A stretch of 64,000 bases of DNA from Nitrosomonas sp. (GCA_016708955.1 JADJES010000003.1:124001-188000); one strand, 5' to 3'. Positions 35,004-44,678 are shown, counted from the first letter of the stretch. The notes: generated by a model not told the origin, from the letters alone. Made by a program: numbers and translations.

Positions 35004-36273
35004 TATGGGTAATCGTATGGTTATTTTCCCACTGATGAGGGATTGAAAAATATCCCTGCAAACGGCCTGTTTGTTTTATCTGCAAGGTTGCCACACTTTC
35101 TGCCGCATCATAGAGATGTATGCCGCGCTCACAGAGTAGATATACACTGATCAGATACTCACCTTTAAGTAGAGGCACTTGATCTAGTCTGAGACAAATT
35201 TGTCCATATCCCTCGGAACTGCGCCGCACACTAAACTGGTCTTCCCATGTTGCCGCACTGGTGATCGTGCGGCCATCTTTTGCTTGTATTGTCATTCCCA
35301 CATTGGGGCAGGGCAATGAGGGATCGGAAGCAAAGGCGACCCATAACTTGATGCCGGATTGACCGCTTGTGATGATAGCATGCTGCGTGTTGATCTCATT
35401 CGCCAGTAGTTTGACTTTTTCCAGACGGGCGCTACCCGATGTATGATTCCTGTTAAATCCAGGAGCATCGATGCGGATATTGGATGTTTCAAGAATGGAA
35501 TCTGTCATGCATTTATCTAGAAATGTCTGGTAAGCGGATACCACCTGCGCTGATTCACCATCGAAAACAATTTTTCCCTTATTTATCCAGATAGCACGGC
35601 TGCATAAAGATTCAACCTGAAACAGCGAGTGTGAGCAAAATAAAATTGTTTTTCCCGCGTCGCGCATATGCATGATGCGGTCAAATGATTTGCGCGCGAA
35701 GGCGCCATCGCCGACTGATAGCGCTTCATCTATAACCAGAATATCCGGGTCGACATTAATCGCTACGGAAAATGCCAGGCGCACGTACATACCACTGGAG
35801 TACGTTTTGACCGGTTGATCAATGAAGTCACGAACGCCGGAGAAATCAATAATATCTTCTATGCGGTCGGCAATCTCTAATTGACTGAATCCCATGATCG
35901 CGGCGCTCATTAGAACGTTTTCACGGCCGGTAAACTCGGGATTAAACCCTGCGCCTAACTCCAGCAGAGCAGCAACACGGCCGTTTACCCGGACTTCACC
36001 CTGGGTTGGCGTCAAAGTGCCGCAAACCAATTGCAGCAGTGTCGACTTTCCGGAACCGTTTTGACCTACGATACCAACAACTTCCCCTGGCATCACAGTT
36101 AAATCAATATCGTGCAGCGCCCATAACTCACGATAAAATTGACGTTGCCCCCACCATTTGTGCGGCCATAAGAATTGTTTTAAACGATCCTTGGGATGCT
36201 GATACAATTGATAACATTTGGATAGCTTAAAAGCGCTAATGGCTGTTTTAGAATTGGCAGGATTAGAGAACAT
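34987..36273 (-). CDS. wzt: Polysaccharide export ATPase with Wzt C-domain
   Basis: A 428-residue ABC-2 type ATPase for O-antigen or surface glycan. Walker A is GQNGSGKST (about 73-81), followed by LLELGAGFNPEFTGRENV, signature YSSGM, Walker B ILVIDEALSVGD and the CSHS switch. Residues about 280-420 form an extra β-sandwich of the Wzt C-terminal type, which in E. coli O8/O9a recognises the glycan's terminal modification. ATG 36273 is preferred and overlaps the end of wzm by 11 bases; a TTG two codons upstream is possible. The methyltransferase/acyltransferase downstream overlaps it, fitting a cap-dependent export system. Confidence 0.93.
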   Translation of the reverse strand: MFSNPANSKTAISAFKLSKCYQLYQHPKDRLKQFLWPHKWWGQRQFYRELWALHDIDLTVMPGEVVGIVGQNGSGKSTLLQLVCGTLTPTQGEVRVNGRVAALLELGAGFNPEFTGRENVLMSAAIMGFSQLEIADRIEDIIDFSGVRDFIDQPVKTYSSGMYVRLAFSVAINVDPDILVIDEALSVGDGAFARKSFDRIMHMRDAGKTILFCSHSLFQVESLCSRAIWINKGKIVFDGESAQVVSAYQTFLDKCMTDSILETSNIRIDAPGFNRNHTSGSARLEKVKLLANEINTQHAIITSGQSGIKLWVAFASDPSLPCPNVGMTIQAKDGRTITSAATWEDQFSVRRSSEGYGQICLRLDQVPLLKGEYLISVYLLCERGIHLYDAAESVATLQIKQTGRLQGYFSIPHQWENNHTITHNDQDS

Positions 36274-37093
36274 CAGCAAATCCCTTGCGTGTTTTCATAA
36301 ACCACATCAGACCAGCCCAGGAAACTATTGACGCAAGCATATAATAGATAACTAAGCCGCTCCAATCCGGGAGTTGACCATATAAGGTTACTGCCCGTGC
36401 TTGTTCAATGACAAAAGAAAGCGGGTTGAGAAATAGATAATCACGAACAGATTCCGGTAATGCAGAAGCAGGATAAAAAATTGGACTCATAAAAAGTAGC
36501 ATGGTCAAGATCAGGCCAATAAATTGTCCAATGTCACGAACATAAACTCCGATTGAAGCAAGCATCCAGGACAATCCAAGGATGAGTAGAAGCAGTGGAA
36601 GAACGATGATTGGGAAAAAAATCAGTGTCCAGTGAATAGGATGATCAATAACCAGCATAAAAATAACTAACACCAAAAAACTAATGCCGGCATGAAACAA
36701 CGCGGAGCCTAAAGAAACCAGCGGCAAGATTTCCAACGGGAAAATAACTTTTTTAACGTAATTTACATTCGCGAGTACCAATCCAGGTGCGCGGGAAAGG
36801 CATTCGGAGAATAAATTAAACAGAATCAATCCGATAAATAATAATAATGCAAAGGCAAATTTATCATCGTATAGAACAGTGTTCTGCGGATCCAGGCGCA
36901 CTTTAAAAACCACGCCGAAAACAAATGTATAGATGGCTAGCATCAAAATGGGATTGACAAATGTCCATAATATTCCCAGAAAAGAACCTCTGTAGCGGCC
37001 AATCACTTCCCGCTTAACCATTTGTAAAATAAGCGGGTAGTGCTGTCTAAGGTTTAGAAAGTTATCTAAAATGGTAATATTGAACAGAGGCAA
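36263..37093 (-). CDS. wzm: Polysaccharide ABC-2 permease
   Basis: A 276-residue inner-membrane permease with six hydrophobic segments. It has the ABC-2 family start (…MVKREVIGRYRGSFLGILWTF) and the PLVSLGSALFHAGISF and GLILTMLLFMSPIFYP segments of Wzm/TagG/KpsM proteins. First gene of the minus-strand unit wzm-wzt-methyltransferase, and divergent from the RTX gene. With Wzt it should move a lipid-linked glycan across the inner membrane. Confidence 0.93.
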   Translation of the reverse strand: MPLFNITILDNFLNLRQHYPLILQMVKREVIGRYRGSFLGILWTFVNPILMLAIYTFVFGVVFKVRLDPQNTVLYDDKFAFALLLFIGLILFNLFSECLSRAPGLVLANVNYVKKVIFPLEILPLVSLGSALFHAGISFLVLVIFMLVIDHPIHWTLIFFPIIVLPLLLLILGLSWMLASIGVYVRDIGQFIGLILTMLLFMSPIFYPASALPESVRDYLFLNPLSFVIEQARAVTLYGQLPDWSGLVIYYMLASIVSWAGLMWFMKTRKGFADVL

Positions 37094-37486
37094 GAAATTG
37101 AATCTAGAACATTGAACGAAGTATTATCTCAGATTTTAAGAAAAAAATGACGTTAATAAGCAGATTGAATTTATTCAGTAATCATATCCTATATCCTTTC
37201 TAAGGTTTATAGGCGATATAGCAAATCACAACATAGCCTAAATTTGTAAAATAAAAAAGCTTCATTATTTGTTGCAAATAAGCAACATATTTAAATAAGA
37301 ACTTTAATTGTTTGCTTGCAAAGCTCGTTGGTTTTGGGCAGAATGTGATTTAACTTGGCTTTTGTGGTATCTTCTGCTAGGTAAATTGAGCAAAGAAGAA
37401 GCTGCATAGAGACAAAGTGAAAAGTGAAAAACTTGCAAGTAATTTACTTTCTTAACTATTTTTAATTTTTTATCAAGGGAGCTCCC
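37094..37486. promoter_or_regulatory. Divergent promoter region of wzm and the RTX gene
   Basis: 393 AT-rich bases without a gene. A possible σ70 promoter for the RTX gene is TTGGCT (37355-37360), 17 bases, TAGGTA (37378-37383), which would give a leader of about 100 bases; the match is weak. AAGGGAG at about 37475-37481 is the ribosome site for the ATG at 37487. Confidence 0.35.
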
Positions 37487-40400
37487 ATGGCTATAACTAG
37501 TGCGCAACAGGAAGTCTTAAAAATTGTTGTAGGATTGTTCAATGCAGTGCCAGGTAAATCAAATTTTGATGGATTGTCTGCTTTAGTGGATGAGGGAATG
37601 ACATCACTACAAATTGCGGAGGCTCTTGACGATATACCATTATTTGTAAATGATATAGTTGGTAGTGCTTCTACAATTCCAGCTAAAGTTGCTATATTAA
37701 TGAATAATTTTGGTCTTTCAACGGCTGGAGATCTGAATCCGAATAGCGCGGCTTCACAAGCTAATGCTTATTTTACTTTGCGTTTAGGGGAGGGTGCTCA
37801 ATTTGGAACTATTGTTAATGAAGCAGTTCAGTATTTATCTGCCGCTACTGTGCCAGCAGAGTTCGCGAATACTGTTACTTTATTGAATAATAAAGCAACG
37901 GTGTCAGAATACTATTCGGTTACAAAGGGTTTGCAAGCATCTACGCTGGCAGAGCTGCAGCAAATACTGTCCAAGGTGACAGCTACATCAGACGTGAGCA
38001 CTCCTGAAAAGATTGATGCGCTGATCGCGCAAGCGACAGATAGCGTAGCACCAGAAGCAACTGCTGCAACTTTCGACTATGTTGAAAACGCAACCGATGC
38101 AACCGTATTGGGAACAGTGGCGGCAACAGATAATGTGGGTGTGACTGGTTTTGAAATTGTCAGTGGTAATGACTCAAGTTTCTTTGCCATTGATGCGAGT
38201 GGCAAGATTACATTGACAGCAGCAGGGGTTGCTTCTGCAGCCAATGACTTTGAAGCGGATCCAAACAGCGTAACGCTGGGTGTTGTCGCATTAGATGTGG
38301 CAGGTAATAGGAGTGCCGCTGTTGACGTAATTCTCAATGAGACGGACGTGGATGATGTCGCTCCAGCGATAGATATAGATAATCCAGCTTCAATATCCGG
38401 CTCGACGATTACAATGAATTTCAACGAAGCACTGAAATCCGGTTCGATTCCGGCAGGTACTAGCTTTACTGTTCTTCAAGGTAGTACAGCGATTGGGGTT
38501 AATTCGGTTACAGTGAGTGGTTCTTCTGTAACATTGGGGCTTTCAAGTGCGCCAACGGATGCTGTTACAGTATCCTACGTTGCTCCAAGCACTAACCCGC
38601 TGCAAGATGCGCAAGGTAACAAGGTGGCGGATATTAGCGCATTGAACGCCGATATTGATACTGCAGCGCCAACTCTCGTTTCGTCAACACCGGCAGATAA
38701 CATAGTGGATGTGGCTGTTGCTGACAACATAGTGCTTACCTTTAGCGAACCTATTAAAGCTGGCACAGGGGATATTAAAATTGTTAGTTCGACTGGTGCT
38801 GATGACCGGACTATTAGCATAACGGATCCGCAAGTGGCGATAAGCGGTAATACAGTGACGATTAATCCAACCACTGATTTATCACCAGGATTGGACTACA
38901 GCATTCAAATGGCTGTTGGGGTACTTAAAGATAATTCAGATCTAGATTTTGCTGGTCTTATTGGAGCGACAGCTCTGAATTTTACGACGGTACAACCAGT
39001 GACAGAACGACTGACATCAAGTAGCGATATCAAATCGGGTAATGTGTTTGACGGTTCTCTTGATATTTTAAGTGGGCAAAGTGTTGAAACACTAACAGCA
39101 GGTGATCGATTAACTGCAACAGGAAGTAATACTGCATTGAATGCTGCGATACAAGAATATGCGCACAGTGTACTTCCTTTGAAGTTAACAGGTATTGAAA
39201 CGGTCAATGTGAGTGCGACAACTCTGCTTCCAACAGGAGCGGCTGCGGGCGCACCGACATTGAATTTGGCCAACGCTGATACCTCAACCAAAAATTTCAG
39301 TATCTCAGGGCAAGTGCAGAACTTCACTTTGACCAATATCCCAAATGTAATTTCAGCCATGGGTATAACTGCTGCTGGCAATGGTGCCGATTTTACGGGT
39401 ACATTTGCAAGTACAGCGCTTGCTGGTGCAAGTGATTCGACGACACTTACGTTGAATCAGCTGACAGGTGGAGCGACGCCGGCTGCCAATGCAACAGATG
39501 TGACACTGCAGCCGTCTTCTGCAGGCAGTGGTTTCGAGACTTTGAATATAATCAGTTCCGGAGGCGTTCCAAATAATCTTCGTTCATTGACGGATGGTAA
39601 TGGTACTTCATTGGGAACTGTCAATTTTAGCGGTAGTCAGAATCTGTGGATTACCAATGCTCTGGATGATACCGTTACAACCGTCAATGCAAGTGGTACA
39701 TCGCCGATGACGGGTAATCTGGTCGTGACAGTGGGCGCTGCAAGTGGGAATGTAGCAACAACCGGTGGTTCTGGCGATGATACTCTAACATACGCTGGTA
39801 CCTATAATACGAGCGATGTAATCAATGGAGGGGCTGATACTGCAGCCTTTACAACTGATGGTCTGGTGGCACAGAAAGATACTTTAAGTTTGACTAACGC
39901 AACTGCTATTGTTACCGCTAAACAAACCAATGTCAGTAATATTGAAACGATTCAAGTATCTAACGCATTGAATGGAGCCTTGAATCTGACGCATTTTGGT
40001 GCGGTCAATGCGAAGCTTACGGGAGGACTTGGTGCTGCTTCAACGATCACCTATACGTCTGGAACCGGAGGCTTAGTTATTGATACAACTGACACAGGTG
40101 CAAATACGCTAGGTATTACGATGTCTGGTTCAGCGACAACCGATACGTTGAATGTAGATATCAAAAATGCCGATATGGGAGCAGCCTTTACAACTACAGG
40201 TGTTGAGACGGTCAATCTACGATCCATGATTGGTGAGGATGGTACTGTTGCGGATGGCGGTGCTAATACTGCGACAGCCATTACGCTGACGGATACAGCA
40301 GCTACTGAAACGTTGAATATCAGCGGAGATCAAGCATTTACATTGACAGGCGCAGTTACCGCTAATGTGATTAATGCTGGTTCAATGTCGGGTGCCTTTA

Positions 40401-40990
40401 CCATGGCTGCATCAACCGTTGCAACCGGCGGTGCGCAAATTACCGGTGGCTCAGGTAACGATACTTTATGCGGATCAGGTGTTAACGATATTATTACAGG
40501 TGGTGCGGGTAATGATCGAATTATCGGTAGTGGCAATCAAGGTGCATTAGTTGCTAATCAGGCAGATCTGTTAACTGGTGGCGCAGGCGTGGATACATTC
40601 GTGTTTTACGATACCTTGGCAGGTGCTGCTACCGTATCGAATGCAACTAATGTTACACTGACTCAGATTACAGACTTTGTTGCGGGCACAGATAAAATTG
40701 CTCTGATTACCGGTGGACCGGCAACTTCGGTTAATCTGAACACTGCTCAAACTATTTCAACGGCAGCTAATGCAGGTGCGATCATTACTGGGATGACGGC
40801 GCTAACTACCGGATCTGTTGTTGCTGGCGCATTGCAAGCAGCTGTTGTAACGGTTTCTGGCGGTGCCGCGGCAGGTACTTATCTGTACGTCAACGATACA
40901 ACTGCAGGTTTATCAGCAACCAATGATATGTTGATTAACATCACAGGTGTGTCTGGCACAATTACATCAAGTGATTTTGTTTTTGCTTAA
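37487..40990 (+). CDS. Large RTX surface-layer-like protein
   Basis: A 1167-residue secreted protein, Ala/Thr/Gly/Asn-rich, acidic and almost free of cysteine. It has no signal peptide, as expected for type I export. The N-terminus (1-180) is helical. Cadherin-like (about 185-285), SwmB-like (about 290-390) and Big_5/SbsA Ig-like (about 392-500) modules follow, then a long β-rich Thr/Ala/Gly region. RTX calcium repeats (GGSGNDTL…GGAGNDRIIG…GGAGVDTFVF) lie at about 984-1040. The C-terminus ends in SSDFVFA, the usual hydrophobic tail of type I signals. The plan resembles Caulobacter RsaA. The secretion operon at 17366-21921 and the divergent Wzm/Wzt genes fit export and anchoring. Confidence 0.88.
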   Translation: MAITSAQQEVLKIVVGLFNAVPGKSNFDGLSALVDEGMTSLQIAEALDDIPLFVNDIVGSASTIPAKVAILMNNFGLSTAGDLNPNSAASQANAYFTLRLGEGAQFGTIVNEAVQYLSAATVPAEFANTVTLLNNKATVSEYYSVTKGLQASTLAELQQILSKVTATSDVSTPEKIDALIAQATDSVAPEATAATFDYVENATDATVLGTVAATDNVGVTGFEIVSGNDSSFFAIDASGKITLTAAGVASAANDFEADPNSVTLGVVALDVAGNRSAAVDVILNETDVDDVAPAIDIDNPASISGSTITMNFNEALKSGSIPAGTSFTVLQGSTAIGVNSVTVSGSSVTLGLSSAPTDAVTVSYVAPSTNPLQDAQGNKVADISALNADIDTAAPTLVSSTPADNIVDVAVADNIVLTFSEPIKAGTGDIKIVSSTGADDRTISITDPQVAISGNTVTINPTTDLSPGLDYSIQMAVGVLKDNSDLDFAGLIGATALNFTTVQPVTERLTSSSDIKSGNVFDGSLDILSGQSVETLTAGDRLTATGSNTALNAAIQEYAHSVLPLKLTGIETVNVSATTLLPTGAAAGAPTLNLANADTSTKNFSISGQVQNFTLTNIPNVISAMGITAAGNGADFTGTFASTALAGASDSTTLTLNQLTGGATPAANATDVTLQPSSAGSGFETLNIISSGGVPNNLRSLTDGNGTSLGTVNFSGSQNLWITNALDDTVTTVNASGTSPMTGNLVVTVGAASGNVATTGGSGDDTLTYAGTYNTSDVINGGADTAAFTTDGLVAQKDTLSLTNATAIVTAKQTNVSNIETIQVSNALNGALNLTHFGAVNAKLTGGLGAASTITYTSGTGGLVIDTTDTGANTLGITMSGSATTDTLNVDIKNADMGAAFTTTGVETVNLRSMIGEDGTVADGGANTATAITLTDTAATETLNISGDQAFTLTGAVTANVINAGSMSGAFTMAASTVATGGAQITGGSGNDTLCGSGVNDIITGGAGNDRIIGSGNQGALVANQADLLTGGAGVDTFVFYDTLAGAATVSNATNVTLTQITDFVAGTDKIALITGGPATSVNLNTAQTISTAANAGAIITGMTALTTGSVVAGALQAAVVTVSGGAAAGTYLYVNDTTAGLSATNDMLINITGVSGTITSSDFVFA

Positions 40991-41060
40991 GAAAACTTTC
41001 AGTAATCAGTAAATGATTATTTTTAGTAGTTATAGCGGTAAATTTAATCAGTAACACAAA

Positions 41061-41098
41061 AGAGCCGTCCTTAGAAACTAAGGGCGGCTCTTTTTTAT
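41061..41098 (+). terminator. Strong intrinsic terminator of the RTX gene
   Basis: A 15-bp stem (41061-41075 with 41079-41093, one G-T pair) with loop AAA is followed by a T run. It lies 70 bases after the RTX stop codon, as expected for a highly expressed single gene. Confidence 0.93.
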
Positions 41099-41518
41099 TT
41101 TCTACTTGTCAACGATTAAAACCAAATGCAGATTCAAGTTCTAAGTTCAACAATAACTAGTGGCGGTTTGGAGTAGCTTACCGACACATTTAAGAAAGTC
41201 GTCCGCAAAAAAAAAGCGGGGATCTAAATTCAAACTCTTTGCATGGCGCCGGTTATTGAGCAGACTACAGCCTGTAGCACTTGTGCATCTGTAACATCAC
41301 AGTTAATGAAATTAATGCGGGAAATACTGTCGTCGTGTAGGGATTCAGAGCGATCCTTGTTCTCGTTTAATCACCGATCTCACGAGTAATTAAAGGGTCA
41401 GACCCATTTTAAGATTTTTAAAAATAGGAGGCTGGTCCTTTTGATCTTTTCATTAGAGGCTGAGATTTTTTGTTGTGATATACTTTGATTAAATTTTTGC
41501 GAGTTAAGAAGAAATGGA
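41099..41518. other. Intergenic region with REP-like palindrome
   Basis: 420 bases without a gene. Near its end GGGTCAGACCC (41395-41405) is a palindrome that recurs as GGGTCTGACCC at 41865-41875, flanking the small gene between. Nothing else recognised. Confidence 0.5.
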
Positions 41519-41764
41519 ATGGCGATGATTACCTTTGATACCTTGAAATTTGTCGAGAGGCTGGAAAAGGCTGGTGTGAGTCGTGAGCAGGCGTCAGCAA
41601 TGGCGGAAGCTTTTAAAGACGCAAGTAGTGAGGCCGAGTTAGCGACAAAAAATGATTTGGATAAGCTTGAAATTCGATTAACAGGTGAACTTAATTTAGT
41701 TAAGTGGATGCTAGGTGCTATCTTAGCGTTGGCAATTGCAAATTTCGTAAAGCAATTTTTGTGA
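41519..41764 (+). CDS. DUF1640 / CCDC90-like coiled-coil membrane protein
   Basis: An 81-residue protein with the DUF1640 pattern: ITFDTLKFVERLEKAGVS at the start, then QASAMAEAFKDAS, a charged coiled coil (ATKNDLDKLEIRL) and one C-terminal membrane helix (about 62-80). The same design is seen in the mitochondrial MCUR1/CCDC90 family. Function in bacteria is unknown. A purine stretch (AAGAAG) precedes the ATG. It is bracketed by two REP-like palindromes, so the gene may travel with this repeat system. Confidence 0.85.
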   Translation: MAMITFDTLKFVERLEKAGVSREQASAMAEAFKDASSEAELATKNDLDKLEIRLTGELNLVKWMLGAILALAIANFVKQFL

Positions 41765-41862
41765 CTTGCGATTCCCTGTGGTCTTACATAGCAATTAAAG
41801 GGTAGAGTAATGGACTGGCTTTCGATCGCCATTAGGGGTTTCTTATTGGAACTAAAAAATAG

Positions 41863-41880
41863 AAGGGTCTGACCCCCTTT
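41863..41880. repeat. REP-like palindromic motif
   Basis: AAGGGTCTGACCCCCTTT is a near-perfect palindrome and the complement-type partner of GGGTCAGACCC at 41395-41405. Such motifs commonly accompany RAYT genes; a RAYT remnant starts 163 bases downstream. Confidence 0.6.
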
Positions 41881-42225
41881 ATTTTTGCTTTATTTTTTCT
41901 CAATTTGGTCATTTGCGACGACGTTGACTGTGGGTAGCTTGATTGTTGCAGCCATTAAATTTTTACCCTGACCGGACAGAAATTGAAAGAAGTTAAGATA
42001 AAAAAGAATCCGCAAAGTTACTGATCATCTGAAATTGCTCTCATGCCTCGCCGAACTCGAATTGATTGGGCAGAGAATCCTCAACATATCATCCAGCGTG
42101 GGGTGGATCGTTAGCCGGTATTCTTTTCTGATGAAGATTGCCAATTTTTTATTGAATGGCTGGGTGAATACGCGAGAAAGCGCGACATTACCTTGCATGC
42201 TTATTGCCTAATGACGAATCATGGA

Positions 42226-44111
42226 CACTTCTAAAAATCCAAATTTCGTCACAACACTTTGTTACTCGAAAAAAATGTTTCCTTACATAGAGCTTACTCA
42301 GAAATTCAGCGATCAGATATGCACTGCCAAGTAAAAACTCTGATTTCAGATGAATTGGCAGGTACGCGTAAACGGAATTTCTCTGGGCATGCTCTTTTTT
42401 GTTACCCAAAATGCTATTTTGGCAGCAAGATTCCTCAGGCAAATAAAAACCTGCATCAAGATGAGCAGGTTCATAACCAGGAAGATGCTATTAATCCATG
42501 CGGCAGACGTATCAGCGCGCTTGGCTCGAATATTGTTGAGTCGATAACCATACTTTCCTTGGCCAAACTTTCCTTCAATCGGAATGCGTTCGCGATATTC
42601 CTGTCGGCGTTGTGCTTTCAGGCGTTTGATCTCATCTTTGTTTTCAGGTGTACTCTTTGGTGGACGTCCCAGTGGTTTGCCTGCGAAGCGGATGTGATTG
42701 CGTTCCAGATAGCTGCGATTATCACGTGAGCCATATAGCGTGTCGGCAATGACGACTTCGGGATAATAGCCGTAACGCTTTTTGTAGGCTTCAACTTGCG
42801 CTTGAAGATCATGGCCTTCATGTTGCGCATCCCAGTGCAGCTTGTCGACATGTGCCAACCCTTTGCCTGTCAGACTCACGCTTATTTTGGCGCCAAATTC
42901 CACTGCCTTACCTTGCTTTCCCCTGATAATAGGCCGAAGATACGGCTGACTGATACTGACAATGCGATCACCACAGCGTCTGGTGTTGTTTTTGTACATC
43001 TCATATTGTTGTTGGTACAGATGGGGCAATACCCAGTAGCGGCGCAACAACCAGTTAGGTAACGGTATGGGCGTGCCAAGTGGATATTCCGTCAGCATCT
43101 CTTCAATATACTTTAAATTCCGCTGCAGGAACTGCAATTGTTGCCTGATACCGGCACGGCGTTTTTTGTTGGATGGCCGTCTTAACTTGACCAGGCTGAG
43201 ATAGGCTTTTCTGGCAATCTCGCGATAAGTGCGCGGCTTCTTTTTCTGTGGCCGATTACTTTTGGCATGCAGTTCATCAATGATACGTTCACTCAATTCA
43301 CGCGCTTCGTTCAGCAGTCCAAGATCTGTCGGATAGCGTACGGCCTGTTCTGCAACGGTGGCATCCAGTATTAATTTGCCGTGATTCTGCAGCTGCTCAT
43401 CTGCTAAAGATTGCTCTGCTTCCATTGCGGTGGTCGTGTCGCTGCTGCCTGCCTCACCACTATTTGATACAGCATTGTCGTCGTTGTCATCATCAATCGC
43501 TTTGACTGACTTCTTTGTCCGCCGAGGTTCAACCGTTTCGATGATCGCCTCATGAAATTCATCAAATACCGTTTGACCCATGCGCTTGCGTATCTCAACC
43601 AGTAATGATGACGCAAACGGCGCCTTCGCTTGAAAACCTTTCAGCCCGATAAAATATTGCAGGTACGGATTTTCTCGAATCTGCTCAACCGTCTCTTCAT
43701 CTGAAACCGATAATTTATGTTTAATAATCACCGCTCCAATCACAATTCTGGCATCTTTGGCTGGGCGGCCTAGTCTTGAACATAACGTCTTATAGTAACT
43801 CTCGGACAACTCATCCCACGGTATGCAATCTCTCAGTTTTGCCCAGCGATTAGCGGGATCTAGAATCATGCCCGGCGGTGTATCAAATCCTTCGAGGGGC
43901 AGTTGCTTTTGACTGATATAACGAATCATAGTGCACGGTTTTTGGTGTTAATTTACATATTTACGTGCATCATTTTACCAGAATATTAAATATTAATCAA
44001 CTTAATCAGTTGGTTATACTTTTTGAGTAAGCTCTACATATCATGCATATGCTGCGTAACCATTTTTCTCTCGTGCCTCTTTTTGTTTAGAACTTTGAAT
44101 TTTTAGAAGTG
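42226..44111 (-). mobile_element. 1.9-kb IS5/IS1182-type insertion sequence
   Basis: Terminal inverted repeats CACTTCTAAAAATCCAAA (42226-42243) and CACTTCTAAAAATTCAAA (44094-44111, reverse complement) have one mismatch in 18. CATG occurs just outside both ends (42220-42223, 44116-44119) and may be the target duplication, though the spacing is uneven. It carries one long transposase gene and interrupts the RAYT gene. Confidence 0.8.
42346..43929 (-). CDS. IS5/IS1182-type transposase (DUF772 + DDE)
   Basis: A 527-residue transposase. The N-terminal DUF772 domain reads ISQKQLPLEGFDTPPGM, then LGRPAKDARIVIGAVIIKH and YLQYFIGLKGF. An acidic, Asp/Ser-rich insert (about 140-180) precedes LILDATVAEQAVRYPTDLGLLNEARE, the first catalytic Asp block. 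Further blocks are VIADTLYGSRDNR (second Asp) and RIPIEGKFGQGKYGY (Glu). The frame is intact, so the element may be active. Family naming between IS5 and IS1182 is unsure. The last ~25 residues near the left end look like read-through. Confidence 0.9.
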   Translation of the reverse strand: MIRYISQKQLPLEGFDTPPGMILDPANRWAKLRDCIPWDELSESYYKTLCSRLGRPAKDARIVIGAVIIKHKLSVSDEETVEQIRENPYLQYFIGLKGFQAKAPFASSLLVEIRKRMGQTVFDEFHEAIIETVEPRRTKKSVKAIDDDNDDNAVSNSGEAGSSDTTTAMEAEQSLADEQLQNHGKLILDATVAEQAVRYPTDLGLLNEARELSERIIDELHAKSNRPQKKKPRTYREIARKAYLSLVKLRRPSNKKRRAGIRQQLQFLQRNLKYIEEMLTEYPLGTPIPLPNWLLRRYWVLPHLYQQQYEMYKNNTRRCGDRIVSISQPYLRPIIRGKQGKAVEFGAKISVSLTGKGLAHVDKLHWDAQHEGHDLQAQVEAYKKRYGYYPEVVIADTLYGSRDNRSYLERNHIRFAGKPLGRPPKSTPENKDEIKRLKAQRRQEYRERIPIEGKFGQGKYGYRLNNIRAKRADTSAAWINSIFLVMNLLILMQVFICLRNLAAKIAFWVTKKSMPREIPFTRTCQFI

Positions 44112-44660
44112 CCCTCATGTGCATTTGCTGCTCTCCGCGCTTTCGGAGGATTGATGCAAGATATGGGCCGCCGCTACGTGCAGTATGTCAACCGCACATA
44201 CCAGCGTAGCGGCGGTCTTTGGCAGGGACGATACAAAGCAAGTTACATTCAATCCGAGCGCTATCTTCTGGCTTGCATGCGCTACATCGAACTTAACCCG
44301 GTACGCGCTGAAATGGTGACGCGACCTGGAGAATACCGCTGGAGTAGTTATGGCGCTAATGCTCTGGGAAAGGAAGATAAATTGCTTACGCCGCATGGTG
44401 AATATCTCGCCTTGGGCTCGACAGCTGCAGGCCGGCAAGAGGCTTACCGGAATTTATTTGTCAACGAAGAGGATGATTCAGCCTGGAATTTAATCCGCGC
44501 GGCTACACAGCAGGGTGTAATCGTGGGTGATAGCCGTTTCTCGGAAATGATAGAAAAACGCTTGGGCCGGAAAGTGGTGCCACAGCCACGTGGCAGGCCG
44601 CTCAAGGAAAAAACTCTCAAACAAAACCATGAGAATGGTTATTAGGACAGGAAGGAGCAG

Positions 44661-44678
44661 CGCTGCGCTGCGCTGCGC
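44661..44678. repeat. Short CGCTG tandem repeat
   Basis: Three units of CGCTG followed by CGCGC, directly after the RAYT stop codon. GC-rich and able to fold; probably a REP remnant. Confidence 0.5.

Larger units (their letters stand above)
42043..44645 (+). pseudogene. REP-associated tyrosine transposase (RAYT), disrupted
   Basis: The 5' piece (42043-42223) reads MPRRTRIDWAENPQH…QRGVDR, then a TAG at 42112-42114 where family members have Gln (CAG), then PVFFSDEDCQFF and LHAYCLMTNHG, the HxH metal region of Y1 transposases. A 1.9-kb insertion sequence then interrupts. The 3' piece (about 44116-44645) continues GGLMQDMGRRYVQYVN, SGGLWQGRYKAS and YIELNPVRAEMV, all RAYT hallmarks. The bases just after the junction also imply a small extra frameshift. 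Thus the gene was already degenerate or became so; it cannot make a functional enzyme. Confidence 0.88.

Noticed and set aside
37304..37507. 67-codon minus-strand frame in the RTX promoter region
   Set aside because: Overlaps the RTX start and has no supporting features.
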